A stretch of DNA of 64,000 nt from Amycolatopsis sp. cg9 (GCF_041346945.1 NZ_CP166850.1:4092001-4156000); one strand, 5' to 3'. Positions 8,946 through 18,759 are shown, counted from the stretch's first letter. Numbers and translations: made by a program. Notes: generated by a model not told the origin, from the sequence alone.

Positions 8946-10955
8946 ATGGATGCCATCGGCCTGGGGGCCGGCGTGTTGATCGCCGTCGTGGCCCTGATCG
9001 TCCTGGTGCTGCTGTTCGCCGTGAGCCGGTTGTTCCGCAAGGTGCCGCAGGGCAAGGCGCTGATCATCTCCAAGGTGCGCAAGGTCGACGTCACCTTCAC
9101 CGGCGCGATGGTGCTGCCCGTGCTGCACAAGTCCGAGGTCATGGACATCTCGGTGAAGACGATCGACATCGAGCGCACCGGACAGGAAGGCCTGATCTGC
9201 CGGGACAACATCCGCGCCGACATCCGGATCTCGTTCTTCGTGCGGGTCAACAAGACGGTCGAGGACGTCGTGAAGGTAGCGCAGGCGATCGGCACCGAAC
9301 GCGCGAGCGACCAGGAGACCCTGCAGGAACTGTTCAACGCGAAGTTCTCCGAAGCCCTGAAAACCGTCGGCAAGCAGCTCGACTTCGTCGACCTCTACAC
9401 CAAGCGCGACGAGTTCCGCGACCAGATCATCCGCGTCATCGGCACCGACCTGAACGGGTACAGCCTGGAAGACGCGGCGATCGACTACCTCGAGCAGACC
9501 CCGATGGCCTCGCTGGATTCGGCGAACATCCTCGACGCGCAGGGTATCCGCAAGATCACCGAGCTGACCGCGATCGAGCACGTGCGCACCAACGAGTTCC
9601 GCCGCCACGAGGAGAAGGAGATCACGCGCCAGAACGTGGACGCCCGTGAGGCGATCCTCGAGCTGGAACGGCGTCAGGCCGACGCGGAGGTCAAGCAGCG
9701 CCGCGAAATCGAAACCATGCGGGCGCGCGAAGAAGCCGAAATCGCGAAGGTGCAGGCGGAGGAGCGGCTCAAGTCGCAGGCCGCGCAGCTGCGCACCGAC
9801 GAGCAGCTCGGCATCCAGCAGCAGAACCAGCAGCGCGAGATCGAAGTCGCCGGCAAGAACCGCGAACGCGTCATCGCCATCGAGTCCGAGCGGATCGAAA
9901 AGGACCGCCTGCTCGAGGTGATCGGCCGCGAGCGCGAGACCGAGCTGTCCCGGATCGCCAAGGACAAGGAACTCGAAACCGAGAAGCGGTCGATCGCCGA
10001 GGTGATCCGGGAGCGGATCGCCGTCGAGAAGACCGTCGCCGAGCAGGAAGAGAACATCAAGAAGCTGCGCGTGGTCGAGGAGGCCCAGCGCACCCGCGAG
10101 GCCGTCGTCATCCGCGCCGAGGCCGAAGCCCAGGAGAACCTGGTCAAGGGCATCAAGGCCGCCGAGGCCGCGGAGCAGGCCGCCAAGTTCAAGGCCCGCG
10201 AGGAGCTGACCCTCGCCGAGGCGCGCCAGCAGGCCGCCGAGCTGGAGACGCGGGCCAAGATCCGGCTCGCCGAAGGCGTCCAGGCCGAGGAGGCCGCCGC
10301 CGGCCTCGCCGCCGCGCAGGTGCGCGAGCGCGACGCCGTCGCACTGGAGAAGGTCGGCCGCGCCGAGGCGATCGTCGAGCGCGAGAAGGCCGTCGTGGTC
10401 GCCGAGGCGTTGCGCGACAAGCTGAAGGGCGAGGCCGAGGGCCTCACCGAGAAGGCCGCCGCGTTGGCCGCGCTCGACAGCGCGAGCCGGGAGCACGAGG
10501 AGTACCGGCTGCGGCTCGACGCGGAGAAGGAGATCCGGCTGGCCGCGCTCGACGTGCAGCGTGACGTCGCCGAAGCGCAGGCGGTCGTGCTCAGCGCCGG
10601 CCTGGAGAAGGCCGACATCGACATCGTCGGCGGCGAGACCATGTTCTTCGACCGCGTGGTCGGCTCGATCGGCCTCGGCAAGAGCGTGGACGGCTTCGTG
10701 CAGCACTCCGACGTCGTCGGATCGCTCGCGCGGCCCTACCTGGACGGGTCGGCCAGCTTCACCGACGACCTCGCCAAGCTGATCGGCGCGGTGAGCACCG
10801 AAGACGTGAAAAACCTGACGCTGTCGGCCTTCCTGGCCAAGCAGCTGCAGGCCGGCGGGCCGGACAGCGACAAGCTCCGTGAGCTGATGACCACGGCACA
10901 GCAGCTCGGCCTCGCCGAGACGTCGGTCGCCACCGTCGTCGCCGCGAAGCAGTGA
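8946..10955 (+). CDS. Flotillin family (SPFH/Band 7) protein
   Basis: 669 residues. One N-terminal membrane segment (about 5-27) is followed by an SPFH domain (about 30-210: R-K-V-P-Q-G-K-A-L-I-I-S-K...V-L-P-V-L-H-K-S-E) and a very long Glu/Arg/Ala-rich coiled coil (about 220-530), then a C-terminal flotillin tail. This matches the large YqiK-like flotillins, which scaffold ordered membrane domains. The C-terminus overlaps the next gene (GTGA at 10952-10955), implying translational coupling to the DUF3686/AAA ATPase. The cargo or signal of the complex cannot be read from sequence. Confidence 0.9.
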   Translation: MDAIGLGAGVLIAVVALIVLVLLFAVSRLFRKVPQGKALIISKVRKVDVTFTGAMVLPVLHKSEVMDISVKTIDIERTGQEGLICRDNIRADIRISFFVRVNKTVEDVVKVAQAIGTERASDQETLQELFNAKFSEALKTVGKQLDFVDLYTKRDEFRDQIIRVIGTDLNGYSLEDAAIDYLEQTPMASLDSANILDAQGIRKITELTAIEHVRTNEFRRHEEKEITRQNVDAREAILELERRQADAEVKQRREIETMRAREEAEIAKVQAEERLKSQAAQLRTDEQLGIQQQNQQREIEVAGKNRERVIAIESERIEKDRLLEVIGRERETELSRIAKDKELETEKRSIAEVIRERIAVEKTVAEQEENIKKLRVVEEAQRTREAVVIRAEAEAQENLVKGIKAAEAAEQAAKFKAREELTLAEARQQAAELETRAKIRLAEGVQAEEAAAGLAAAQVRERDAVALEKVGRAEAIVEREKAVVVAEALRDKLKGEAEGLTEKAAALAALDSASREHEEYRLRLDAEKEIRLAALDVQRDVAEAQAVVLSAGLEKADIDIVGGETMFFDRVVGSIGLGKSVDGFVQHSDVVGSLARPYLDGSASFTDDLAKLIGAVSTEDVKNLTLSAFLAKQLQAGGPDSDKLRELMTTAQQLGLAETSVATVVAAKQ

Positions 10956-13900
10956 CGGCGGCCGATACGGAGCTGGACGCGGGCACCTACGACGTGCTCC
11001 GCGTCCGGCTGGCCGCCCAGGCGGCAGAGCTGGCGAAGCGCGCGGACGAGCTCAACGCGCGGCGGCTGGCGGTGTTCGGCAGCGAGCAGCTCGCGCTGGT
11101 CGGCACCGAACGCATCCGCACCGCCAACAACTGCGTACCCCGGGACATCGTCGCTGTCGACGGGCGGATGCTGTTCGGCTACAACGTCTTCATCGGCCTG
11201 AAGCCCGAGACGTCGATCGACGACGTCTTCTCGCTGCAGCGCTTCAGCCGCGACGCGGACGCGTTCCGGTTCGACGACGTCAGCGCCGACGAGCTGCCCG
11301 AACTGCTGCGTGACGAGCGGTTCGGGCGGGACTTCGGTGAGCTGTACCGGTACTACCGGCAGGCGAAGCTGCTGCAGCTGCGCCGGCTGGACGGGAAGCT
11401 GCTCGCGGTGTTCCAGATCGGCCCGCGCACCGAGGACATCCGGGTGCTGCGGTGGGGCGTCGCGGCCGACGGCACGGTGTCCTACCTGGACAGCCGGGGC
11501 GAGCGGGACCACATCTTCCCGCCGTCGCACGACTTCGAGTGGATCGAGACGACCCGCGAGGACCACGTCCTGGGCCGGCACCCGCACATCTCGATCGAAA
11601 ACGAGGTCTTCGTCGAAACCGTCGGCGGCAACCTGACGGTCAAAGTCGAGAACAACACCGAGACCGGCGCCGGCGTGTACGCCGAGCCGGTGGACGAGCC
11701 GCTGCAGAGCCTCGCCGACGCCGAGGTCTCCTACGCCCGGATCGGCCCGCTGATCCTGCTGCGCATGCTGCCCTACAAGGAAACCGAGTACCGCTACCTG
11801 GTGTTCAACACGCGCACCCAGGACGTCGTGCGGCTCGACGGCATCGGGCAGGCGTGCCAGCGCCTCCCCGAGGACCACGGCATCATCTTCCCCGGCGGCT
11901 ACTACCTCGACACCGGCGTCAGCAAGACGTTCGACACCACTGTGGACGGTCTCGAGTTCGAGCGCGTGATCCGCTCGCCCAACGGCGAGGACGTGCTGTA
12001 CGTCTTCCACGCGCGGGCCGAGGGCCGCTCGCTCCTGCTGCCGTACAACGTGATCCGCAAGGCTGTCGCCAACCCGATCCCGTGCCACGGGTACTCGCTG
12101 TTCGACGACGGCACGATGATCCTGTTCCGCGCGGTGTCCGACGAACCGAGCCGGGTGCACCCGATGCAGGTGTGGCGGACGCCGTTCCAGTCGGACACCT
12201 ACGCCGCGGCGCAGCCGGTCGGCACCGGGCCACTGGAGCGCATCGGGAACGCCGACCTCGTCCGCGGGATCTCGGACTGCCTGTCGATCACCAGGATGAT
12301 CGGGGAAATGGCGCCCTCGGCGGCGGTGTTCGAGGCGCTGATCGCCGCCTGCGCCCGCGTCTTCGACCACTACCACTGGCTCGGCGAGACCGAGCTCGGC
12401 GACCTGCGTGCGCCGCTGTCCGACGTCCGCGTCACCGCCGAGCAGGTGCTGGACGAGTTCGAAACGGTCACTTCGCTGACCGCGCAGGCGGCCGAGGCCG
12501 TCGACACGGCGGCGGCCGAGACCGCGTCGCTCGTGCGGCGGGTGCGGGGCGAGGCGCTCAACGCGGCGGACGCGTGGGTGCGGCGCCTGGCCGAGATGCA
12601 CCGGGCGCGCGGGCGCTTGGTCACCGTGCGGGAGCTGCGGTACGCCGACACCGCGCGCGTGGACGAGCTGATCGCCGGGCTGGATCGCGAGTTCTCCGAG
12701 GCCGCGCAGCGGGCCGTGCGGTTCCTGCAGGGCGAGGAGGCGTTCACCGGCTACCACGCCGAAGTCGACGGGCTCATCGCGGCGGCGGGTGCGATCAAGA
12801 CCGTCGCCGAGGCCGGCCCGGTCGCCGAGCGGCTCGACGAGCAGTCCGCCGGCCTGGCGGTGCTCACCGACGTCGTGGGCGGGCTGGACATCGCCGACGC
12901 CGTCGTCCGGACCAAGATCCTCGAGCGCGTCGGCGAGGTGATCGGCGCCGTCAACCGGGCGCGGGCCACGCTCGACGCGCGCCGCAGGGAGCTCCTGGAG
13001 ACCGAGGGGCGGGCGGAGTTCGCGGCCGAGTTCGCGCTGCTCGCGCAGGCCGTCACGGGCGGGCTCGCGGTCGCGGACACCCCGGAGCGCTGTGACGAGC
13101 AGCTGGGCCGGCTGCTGCTGCAGCTGGAGAACCTGGAATCGCGGTTCGGGGAGTTCGACGATTTCCTGACCTCCCTCGGCGAGAAGCGGACCGACGTCTA
13201 CGAGGCGTTCTCGTCGCGCAAACAGGCGCTGCTGGACGAGCGGGCGCGGCGGGCGGACCGGCTGGTCGAGTCGGCCGGGCGCATCCTCGGCAGCGTGACG
13301 CGCCGGGTCGGTTCGCTCGGCTCGGCCGAGGAGATCAACACCTACTTCGCGGCCGACCCGATGGTCTCGAAGCTCCGTATCGTCGTCGAGGACCTGCGGT
13401 CGCTCGGCGACCAGGTGCGGGCGGAGGAGCTGGAAGGCCGGCTGAAGGCCGCTCGCCAGGAGGCCGGCCGGGCACTGCGCGACCGGCTCGACCTGTACGG
13501 CGAGGGCGGCGAGACGATCCGCCTCGGCCGCCACACCTTCGCCGTCAACACCCAGGACGTCGACCTGACGCTGGTGCCGCACGACGGCACGATGAAGTTC
13601 GCGATCACCGGCACCGACTACCGGTCGCCGGTGCGCGACGCCGCGTTCGAGGCGACGCGGCCGTACTGGGACCAGCTGCTGGTCTCGGAGTCGCCGGAGG
13701 TCTACCGGGCCGAGTACCTCGCGACGTCGATCCTCGCCGAGCGACCGGTGGCCGAGCTGGTCGAAGCCGACCTGCTCGACGTCGTGCGGAGCGTGGCCGG
13801 GGAGCGGTACGACGAGGGCTACGCGCGCGGGGTCCACGACCACGACGCCGCCGCGATCCTGGGCGCCCTGCTGCGGCTGCGGTCCGCGGCCGGCCTGCTG

Positions 13901-15823
13901 CGCTACCCGCCCGCGGCCCGGGCGGCGGCGCAGCTGTTCTGGGCGTTCGGCGCCGACGAGCGGGCGAAAGCCGCGTGGACGACCCGGGCCGCGTCGCTCG
14001 CGCGGGTGCGGGAGGCGTTCGGCCCCACCCGGGCGATCGACGAGCTGGCGGGGGAGCTCACGGCCGCGATGACGGCGTTCCTCGACCGCGCCGGGCTCGC
14101 GCTCGACGCCGAGTTCGCCGGGGAGTACCTGGTCGAGGAGCTCGCCGTCGTCCCGTCCGGGTTCGTCACCAGCGGTGGCGCGCGGGCGGTGCTGGACAGG
14201 TTCCGGCTGGACCGGCGGAGCTTCGCCGAAGACCTGGGTTCGCTCGACGACCTGGCGGACCGGTACCAGCTCGCCGACGCGTGGCTGCGGTCCTTCGCGG
14301 ACTCGGCCGGCCTGCCGGCCGACGAGTTGCCCGAGGCCGTCGCGATCGAGCTGTGCGACCTGCCGCGGTACGACTCGTCGGCGACGCTGACAGCCACTGT
14401 GGACGGTCTGCTCGGCGCGCACCCGCGGCTCACCGGGCGGTCGATGACGGTGCGGCTCGACGAGACACTCGCCAGGACACACCGCTTCCGGCGCGACCGC
14501 GTGCCGGGTTTCCGCGCCTACCAGCGGCTGCGCAACGACCTGGTGGCGGCCGAACGCGACCGGCTCCGGCTGGCCGAATACCGGCCGAAGGTGATGAGCG
14601 CCTTCGTGCGGAACCGGCTGCTCGACGAGGTCTACCTGCCGCTGATCGGCGACAACCTGGCCAAGCAGCTCGGCGCGACCGGCGACGCCAAGCGCACCGA
14701 CCAGTCCGGGCTGCTGCTGCTCATCTCGCCGCCGGGGTACGGCAAGACGACGCTGATGGAGTACGTCGCCAGCCGCCTCGGGCTGGTCTTCGTGAAGGTC
14801 AACGGGCCGGCGCTGGGCCACGACGTCACCTCGGTGGATCCCGCGGACGCGCCCAACGCGACCGCGCGGCAGGAGGTCGAGAAGATCTCGTTCGCGCTGG
14901 AGCAGGGCAACAACGTGCTGCTGTACCTCGACGACATCCAGCACACGTCACCGGAACTGCTGCAGAAGTTCATTTCGCTGTGTGACGCGCAGCGTCGGAT
15001 GGAAGGCGTGTGGGAGGGCCGCACGCGGACCTACGACCTGCGCGGCAAGCGATTCGCGGTGTGCATGGCCGGCAACCCGTACACCGAGCAGGGCAAGCGG
15101 TTCCGCGTCCCCGACATGCTCGCCAACCGCGCCGACGTGTGGAACCTCGGCGACGTGCTGTCCGGCAAGGAAGAGCTCTTCGCGCTGAGCTACGTCGAGA
15201 ACGCGCTGACGTCGAACGCCGTGCTGGCGCCGCTCGTGTCCCGGGAGCGGTCCGATGTGGACGTTCTGGTCCGGATGGCCCGCGGCGACGGTTCCGTTCG
15301 CGCCGACCAGCTTTCGCACGCCTATTCGGCCACGGAGCTGGAGCAGATCCTCGCCGTGCTCCGGAAGCTGCTGCGGGTGCAGCGGACCGTGCTGGCGAAC
15401 AACCAGGCCTACATCGCCTCGGCGGCGCAGGCGGACGCTTCGCGCACGGAACCGCCGTTCCAGCTGCAGGGTTCGTACCGGAACATGAACAAGCTCGCCG
15501 AGCGGATCGTGCCGGTGATGGACGACGCCGAGCTCGAGGCCCTGATCGACGACCACTACGCCGGCGAGGCCCAGACGCTGACCTCGGGCGCCGAGGCCAA
15601 CCTGCTCAAGCTGGCCGAGCTGCGGGGACGGCTGTCCCCGGAGCAGACCGCGCGGTGGGCGGACGTCAAGGCCGCGTACCTGCGAGAACAGGCGCTGGGC
15701 GGCGACAGCGAGGACCCGCTGAGCCGCGCGGTCGGCGCGATGGGCCTGCTGGCCGACCGAGTCGGCGCAGTCGAGGCGGCCATCGGACGGGCGGCTCGGC
15801 AGCTGGCGCGGGAAGAGGTTTGA
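10952..15823 (+). CDS. Giant DUF3686/AAA ATPase, 'DNA repair ATPase' family
   Basis: 1,623 residues, start GTG 10952 overlapping the flotillin stop. The N-terminal half begins as a DUF3686-type region, then long charged helices (about 430-930). The C-terminal third carries an AAA+ module: Walker A S-P-P-G-Y-G-K1265-T, Walker B L-L-Y-L-D1327-D-I-Q, and a sensor-like C-M-A-G-N-P-Y. The family is labelled 'DNA repair ATPase' by weak similarity; direct evidence for DNA repair is lacking as far as I know. The fusion of function with flotillin and NfeD in one operon argues for a membrane-scaffold role, possibly complex remodelling. No signal or membrane segment is evident, so it is probably cytoplasmic and recruited to the flotillin assembly. 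Confidence 0.85.
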   Translation: MTAADTELDAGTYDVLRVRLAAQAAELAKRADELNARRLAVFGSEQLALVGTERIRTANNCVPRDIVAVDGRMLFGYNVFIGLKPETSIDDVFSLQRFSRDADAFRFDDVSADELPELLRDERFGRDFGELYRYYRQAKLLQLRRLDGKLLAVFQIGPRTEDIRVLRWGVAADGTVSYLDSRGERDHIFPPSHDFEWIETTREDHVLGRHPHISIENEVFVETVGGNLTVKVENNTETGAGVYAEPVDEPLQSLADAEVSYARIGPLILLRMLPYKETEYRYLVFNTRTQDVVRLDGIGQACQRLPEDHGIIFPGGYYLDTGVSKTFDTTVDGLEFERVIRSPNGEDVLYVFHARAEGRSLLLPYNVIRKAVANPIPCHGYSLFDDGTMILFRAVSDEPSRVHPMQVWRTPFQSDTYAAAQPVGTGPLERIGNADLVRGISDCLSITRMIGEMAPSAAVFEALIAACARVFDHYHWLGETELGDLRAPLSDVRVTAEQVLDEFETVTSLTAQAAEAVDTAAAETASLVRRVRGEALNAADAWVRRLAEMHRARGRLVTVRELRYADTARVDELIAGLDREFSEAAQRAVRFLQGEEAFTGYHAEVDGLIAAAGAIKTVAEAGPVAERLDEQSAGLAVLTDVVGGLDIADAVVRTKILERVGEVIGAVNRARATLDARRRELLETEGRAEFAAEFALLAQAVTGGLAVADTPERCDEQLGRLLLQLENLESRFGEFDDFLTSLGEKRTDVYEAFSSRKQALLDERARRADRLVESAGRILGSVTRRVGSLGSAEEINTYFAADPMVSKLRIVVEDLRSLGDQVRAEELEGRLKAARQEAGRALRDRLDLYGEGGETIRLGRHTFAVNTQDVDLTLVPHDGTMKFAITGTDYRSPVRDAAFEATRPYWDQLLVSESPEVYRAEYLATSILAERPVAELVEADLLDVVRSVAGERYDEGYARGVHDHDAAAILGALLRLRSAAGLLRYPPAARAAAQLFWAFGADERAKAAWTTRAASLARVREAFGPTRAIDELAGELTAAMTAFLDRAGLALDAEFAGEYLVEELAVVPSGFVTSGGARAVLDRFRLDRRSFAEDLGSLDDLADRYQLADAWLRSFADSAGLPADELPEAVAIELCDLPRYDSSATLTATVDGLLGAHPRLTGRSMTVRLDETLARTHRFRRDRVPGFRAYQRLRNDLVAAERDRLRLAEYRPKVMSAFVRNRLLDEVYLPLIGDNLAKQLGATGDAKRTDQSGLLLLISPPGYGKTTLMEYVASRLGLVFVKVNGPALGHDVTSVDPADAPNATARQEVEKISFALEQGNNVLLYLDDIQHTSPELLQKFISLCDAQRRMEGVWEGRTRTYDLRGKRFAVCMAGNPYTEQGKRFRVPDMLANRADVWNLGDVLSGKEELFALSYVENALTSNAVLAPLVSRERSDVDVLVRMARGDGSVRADQLSHAYSATELEQILAVLRKLLRVQRTVLANNQAYIASAAQADASRTEPPFQLQGSYRNMNKLAERIVPVMDDAELEALIDDHYAGEAQTLTSGAEANLLKLAELRGRLSPEQTARWADVKAAYLREQALGGDSEDPLSRAVGAMGLLADRVGAVEAAIGRAARQLAREEV

Positions 15824-15861
15824 CGGCTTCGACGCCTTGAGCGGGAACTCGGCCGGCAGCT

Positions 15862-16854
15862 CTAACCCCGAGCGACCTCGACGGTGTGCGCGGGGAGGTA
15901 ACGCTCGCCGAGCACCTGGTCGCTCAGCGGGTCCAGCGCGGCCAGCGCCTCGGCGTCCAGGGTGAGCTCCAGCGCGGCCGCGTTCTGCTCCAGCCGGGCC
16001 GGGCTGCGGGTGCCCGGAATGGCCGCCAGCGCCACCCCGAGCCGCTCGGCCTGGGCGTACACCCAGGCCAGCGCCACCTGAGCCGGGGTGGCGCCCAGCC
16101 GGCCGGCCACCTCCCGCACGGTCTGCGCGATCTTCTCGTTGGCCTCACCCGCTTCGCCGGCGAAGCGGGGGTTGGTGCGCCGGAAGTCCTTCTCGCCCAA
16201 CGCGGAGCGATCCAGGGTCCCGGTCAGGAACCCCCGCCCCAGCGGCGAGTACGGCACCAGCCCGACCCCCAGCTCGGCCAGCACCGGGGTGACCGCCTCG
16301 ACGTCACGGGTCCACAGCGAGTACTCGCTCTGCACCGCGGTGATCGGGTGCACCGCGTGCGCCCGCCGCAGCAGCTCGCCGTCGACCTCGGACAGCCCCA
16401 GGTGGCGGACCTTGCCCGCCTCGACGAGCTCGGCCATCGCCCCGACGGTCTCCTCGATCTCCACGTCCTGGGGCGGGCGGTGGGCGTAGTACAGGTCGAT
16501 CACGTCGACGCCCAGCCGCAGCAGCGAGGCGTCACAGGAGCGCAGGACGAAGTCCCGGGCCCCGCGGATGCGGCGCGCCCGGTCGCCGCCGCTGCGGTCG
16601 ATGCCGAACTTGGTGGCCAGCTGCACCCGTTCCCGGCGGCCGTGGATGGCCCGGCCGACCAGCACCTCGTTGTGCCCGGTGCCGTAAGCGTCGGCGGTGT
16701 CGAGGAACGTGACGCCCAGCTCCAGCGCCCGGTCGATGGTGGCCAGGCCGCCGTCCCAGTCGGCGGCGCCGTAGCTCTCGCTCATCCCCATGCACCCCAG
16801 GCCCATCGCGCTGACGGCGAGACCGGGCGAGCCGAGCGTGGTTCGGGTGATCAT
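15862..16854 (-). CDS. Aldo/keto reductase
   Basis: 330 residues with the complete AKR catalytic tetrad: Asp52 and Tyr57 (FLDTADAYGTG), Lys82 (LATKFG) and His125 (DLYYAHRPP). The N-terminus (L-G-S-P-G-L-A-V-S-A-M-G-L-G-C-M-G-M-S) is typical of the YakC/AKR13-like group, NADPH-dependent reductases of aldehydes and ketones. The start ATG has a GAGGAGA ribosome-binding site. Expression is likely governed by the MerR-type promoter at 16911-16941, suggesting induction by a xenobiotic or redox signal. No merR gene adjoins it. Confidence 0.92.
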   Translation of the reverse strand: MITRTTLGSPGLAVSAMGLGCMGMSESYGAADWDGGLATIDRALELGVTFLDTADAYGTGHNEVLVGRAIHGRRERVQLATKFGIDRSGGDRARRIRGARDFVLRSCDASLLRLGVDVIDLYYAHRPPQDVEIEETVGAMAELVEAGKVRHLGLSEVDGELLRRAHAVHPITAVQSEYSLWTRDVEAVTPVLAELGVGLVPYSPLGRGFLTGTLDRSALGEKDFRRTNPRFAGEAGEANEKIAQTVREVAGRLGATPAQVALAWVYAQAERLGVALAAIPGTRSPARLEQNAAALELTLDAEALAALDPLSDQVLGERYLPAHTVEVARG

Positions 16855-16910
16855 GCGCGGACTCTCCTCTTGCCCGGATCACCGGGCGGTAGGGCTGACG
16901 AACGCGGCCG

Positions 16911-16941
16911 ACGCTAGGACCTGGAGCGCGCTCCAGGTCAA
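16911..16941 (-). promoter_or_regulatory. MerR-type promoter with 22-bp palindromic operator
   Basis: On the minus strand: TTGACC (16941-16936), 19-nt spacer, TAGCGT (16916-16911). The over-long 19-nt spacer is filled by a perfect 22-bp palindrome at 16918-16939 (half-site GACCTGGAGCG). Long spacer plus palindrome between -35 and -10 is the hallmark of MerR-family activated promoters. It reads into the aldo/keto reductase with a roughly 50-nt leader. Confidence 0.75.
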
Positions 16942-17025
16942 GCCCCGCCACCGCGGGATCAGGCTGCCGGATGTGAGGTCGTTCACACGTGGTCACAGCC
17001 CGGCGGAAAGCGGTGTCTGGTGGGC

Positions 17026-17769
17026 ATGACGAACAGCGAACAGACCTCGGTGTTGATCACCGGAGGCAACAAGGGACTCGGTTTCGAATCGGCCCGGCGG
17101 CTCGGCGAGCAGGGCTGGACGATCTTCCTCGGCTCACGGGACGAAGGCCGTGGCCAGGCGGCCGCCGACAAGCTGGCCGCGGGTGGCGCGAACGTGGTCA
17201 TGGTCCCCCTGGACGTGACCTCGGACGAGTCGGTCGCCGACGCCGTACGGCTCGTCCGGAAGCACACCGACCGGCTGGACGTGCTGATCAACAACGCCGG
17301 CGCACCGGGAAACGCCGTCCCACCCGCGGACGCGACGGCCGAGGAGATCCATTCCGTCTACGACACCAACGTGTACGGGCCGGTCAGGGTCACCCACGCA
17401 TTCCTTCCCCTGCTGACCGCGGCAAAAAATCCGCGGGTGGTGATGGTGTCCAGCGGCGGCGGCTCCTTCGCGGTCATGGCCGACCCCACGCAGCCCGTCT
17501 CCAAAATGCACGAGCTCGCCTACAGCTCATCGAAAGCGGCGCTGAACATGATCACCGTCCGCTACGCCCAGGCGCTCCCGAACATCAAGTTCAACGCGAT
17601 CACCCCCGGCGAGGTCGTCAACCGCAAGTTCACCGCAACCGACATGAACAACCACACCGGCCAGCTGACGGTCACCGAGGGCACCGACCCGATCATCGAA
17701 CTCGCGACGCTCGACGCCGACGGACCAACCGGGATCTTCATCGATCGTCTCGGCCCCGTCGGCTGGTAA
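17026..17769 (+). CDS. Short-chain dehydrogenase/reductase (SDR)
   Basis: 247 residues from ATG 17026 (a GTG six nt earlier is in frame). The Rossmann motif T12-G-G-N-K-G-L-G19, the N-N-A-G motif, the catalytic Ser in V-M-V-S-S-G-G-G and Y166-S-S-S-K170 form a complete classical SDR active site. It is an NAD(P)(H)-dependent carbonyl reductase type; the sequence resembles the plant/fungal carbonyl-reductase-like group. It is divergent from the aldo/keto reductase across the MerR-type site, but the palindrome geometry points only toward the reductase. Confidence 0.92.
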   Translation: MTNSEQTSVLITGGNKGLGFESARRLGEQGWTIFLGSRDEGRGQAAADKLAAGGANVVMVPLDVTSDESVADAVRLVRKHTDRLDVLINNAGAPGNAVPPADATAEEIHSVYDTNVYGPVRVTHAFLPLLTAAKNPRVVMVSSGGGSFAVMADPTQPVSKMHELAYSSSKAALNMITVRYAQALPNIKFNAITPGEVVNRKFTATDMNNHTGQLTVTEGTDPIIELATLDADGPTGIFIDRLGPVGW

Positions 17770-17802
17770 CCGCAACCCGTGGAGCGGGGATCGCCCAGGC
17801 GG

Positions 17803-18753
17803 TCACAGGTTTGTGATCGTGGTGCTGTGCCGGAAAAGCGCCCGGTACTCCTGGGGTGAGGTGCCGATGTGCCGGTGGAACGCCGCTCGCACCGAGGAGG
17901 GCGCACCGAGTCCGGTGAGGCGGCCGATCCGTTCCACGGGCATGGTGGTCGTCTCCAGCAGTTCGCGTGCGCGGTCGATACGGGCGTCGGCCAGCCAGGC
18001 CATCGGCGAGGTGCCGGCTTCCTCCCGGAACCGGCGGACGAGAGTCCGCCGGGACATGTGGGCGCGTTTCGCGAGGGCGTCGATGGTCAGTTCGTCGGCG
18101 AGGTGGTCGAGCATCCAGTCCCGCAGTGGGGCGAGCTGGTCGCCGGTCGCGTCGGGGCGGAGCCGTTCGATGTACCGCGCCTGGCCGCCGGTGCGCCGCG
18201 GCGGGGCGACGAGGGCGCGCGCCCGGGTGTTGGCCGCTGCGGGGCCCTGGTCGCGACGGACCAGGTGCAGGCAGAGGTCGAGGCCCGCGGTCACGCCGGC
18301 GGAGCTGAGGATGTCGCCGTCGTCGACGTACATCCGGTCCAGCACGACCTCGATCTTGGGGTACTGCCGGCGGAGTTGACCGACGTACTGCCAGTGCGTG
18401 GTCGCGGGGCGCCCGTCGAGCAGACCGGCCGCGGCGAGGGCGAACGCGCCGACGCAGATGGAGACCAGCCGGGCGCCGCCGTCGTGGGCCGCGCGCAGCG
18501 CGTCCAGGACCTCCGACGGCGGCGGCGTGGCGATGTCCTGGTAGCCGGGGACGAGCACGGTGCCGGCTCCGGCCAGCGTGTCGAGGCCGGCGGTGGCGGT
18601 GACGGTGAACCCGGCGCCGGGCACCGGTCCGGGGCGCCCGGCCGTGCAGACGACCATCTCGTAGTACGGATCGGCCGCGAAGATCTGTGTCGCGATCCCG
18701 AATTCCAGCGCCGGCACGCCGGGCAGGACGAGGACCGCGATCCGGTGTGTCAT
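17803..18753 (-). CDS. GlxA family AraC-type transcriptional regulator
   Basis: 316 residues. The N-terminal DJ-1/PfpI-like domain (about 1-190: I-A-V-L-V-L-P-G-V-P-A-L-E-F...V-S-I-C-V-G-A-F-A-L-A-A-A-G-L-L) contains the nucleophile-elbow Cys, and the C-terminal AraC double helix-turn-helix (about 215-312: L-A-K-R-A-H-M-S-R-R-T-L-V-R-R-F) is intact. A TATCAT -10 lies 6 nt from its ATG, so the transcript looks leaderless. It is divergent from the HD-domain gene, its likely regulatory target. Confidence 0.92.
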   Translation of the reverse strand: MTHRIAVLVLPGVPALEFGIATQIFAADPYYEMVVCTAGRPGPVPGAGFTVTATAGLDTLAGAGTVLVPGYQDIATPPPSEVLDALRAAHDGGARLVSICVGAFALAAAGLLDGRPATTHWQYVGQLRRQYPKIEVVLDRMYVDDGDILSSAGVTAGLDLCLHLVRRDQGPAAANTRARALVAPPRRTGGQARYIERLRPDATGDQLAPLRDWMLDHLADELTIDALAKRAHMSRRTLVRRFREEAGTSPMAWLADARIDRARELLETTTMPVERIGRLTGLGAPSSVRAAFHRHIGTSPQEYRALFRHSTTITNL

Positions 18754-18759
18754 GGCCCG

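Noticed and set aside
10736..14944. 1,402-codon open frame antisense to the giant ATPase
   Set aside because: Low-complexity translation, mirror of a well-supported gene with intact Walker motifs; a common high-GC artefact.
10952..15823. Assigning a DNA-repair role to the giant ATPase
   Set aside because: Only the family label supports it; the operon context points to the membrane.
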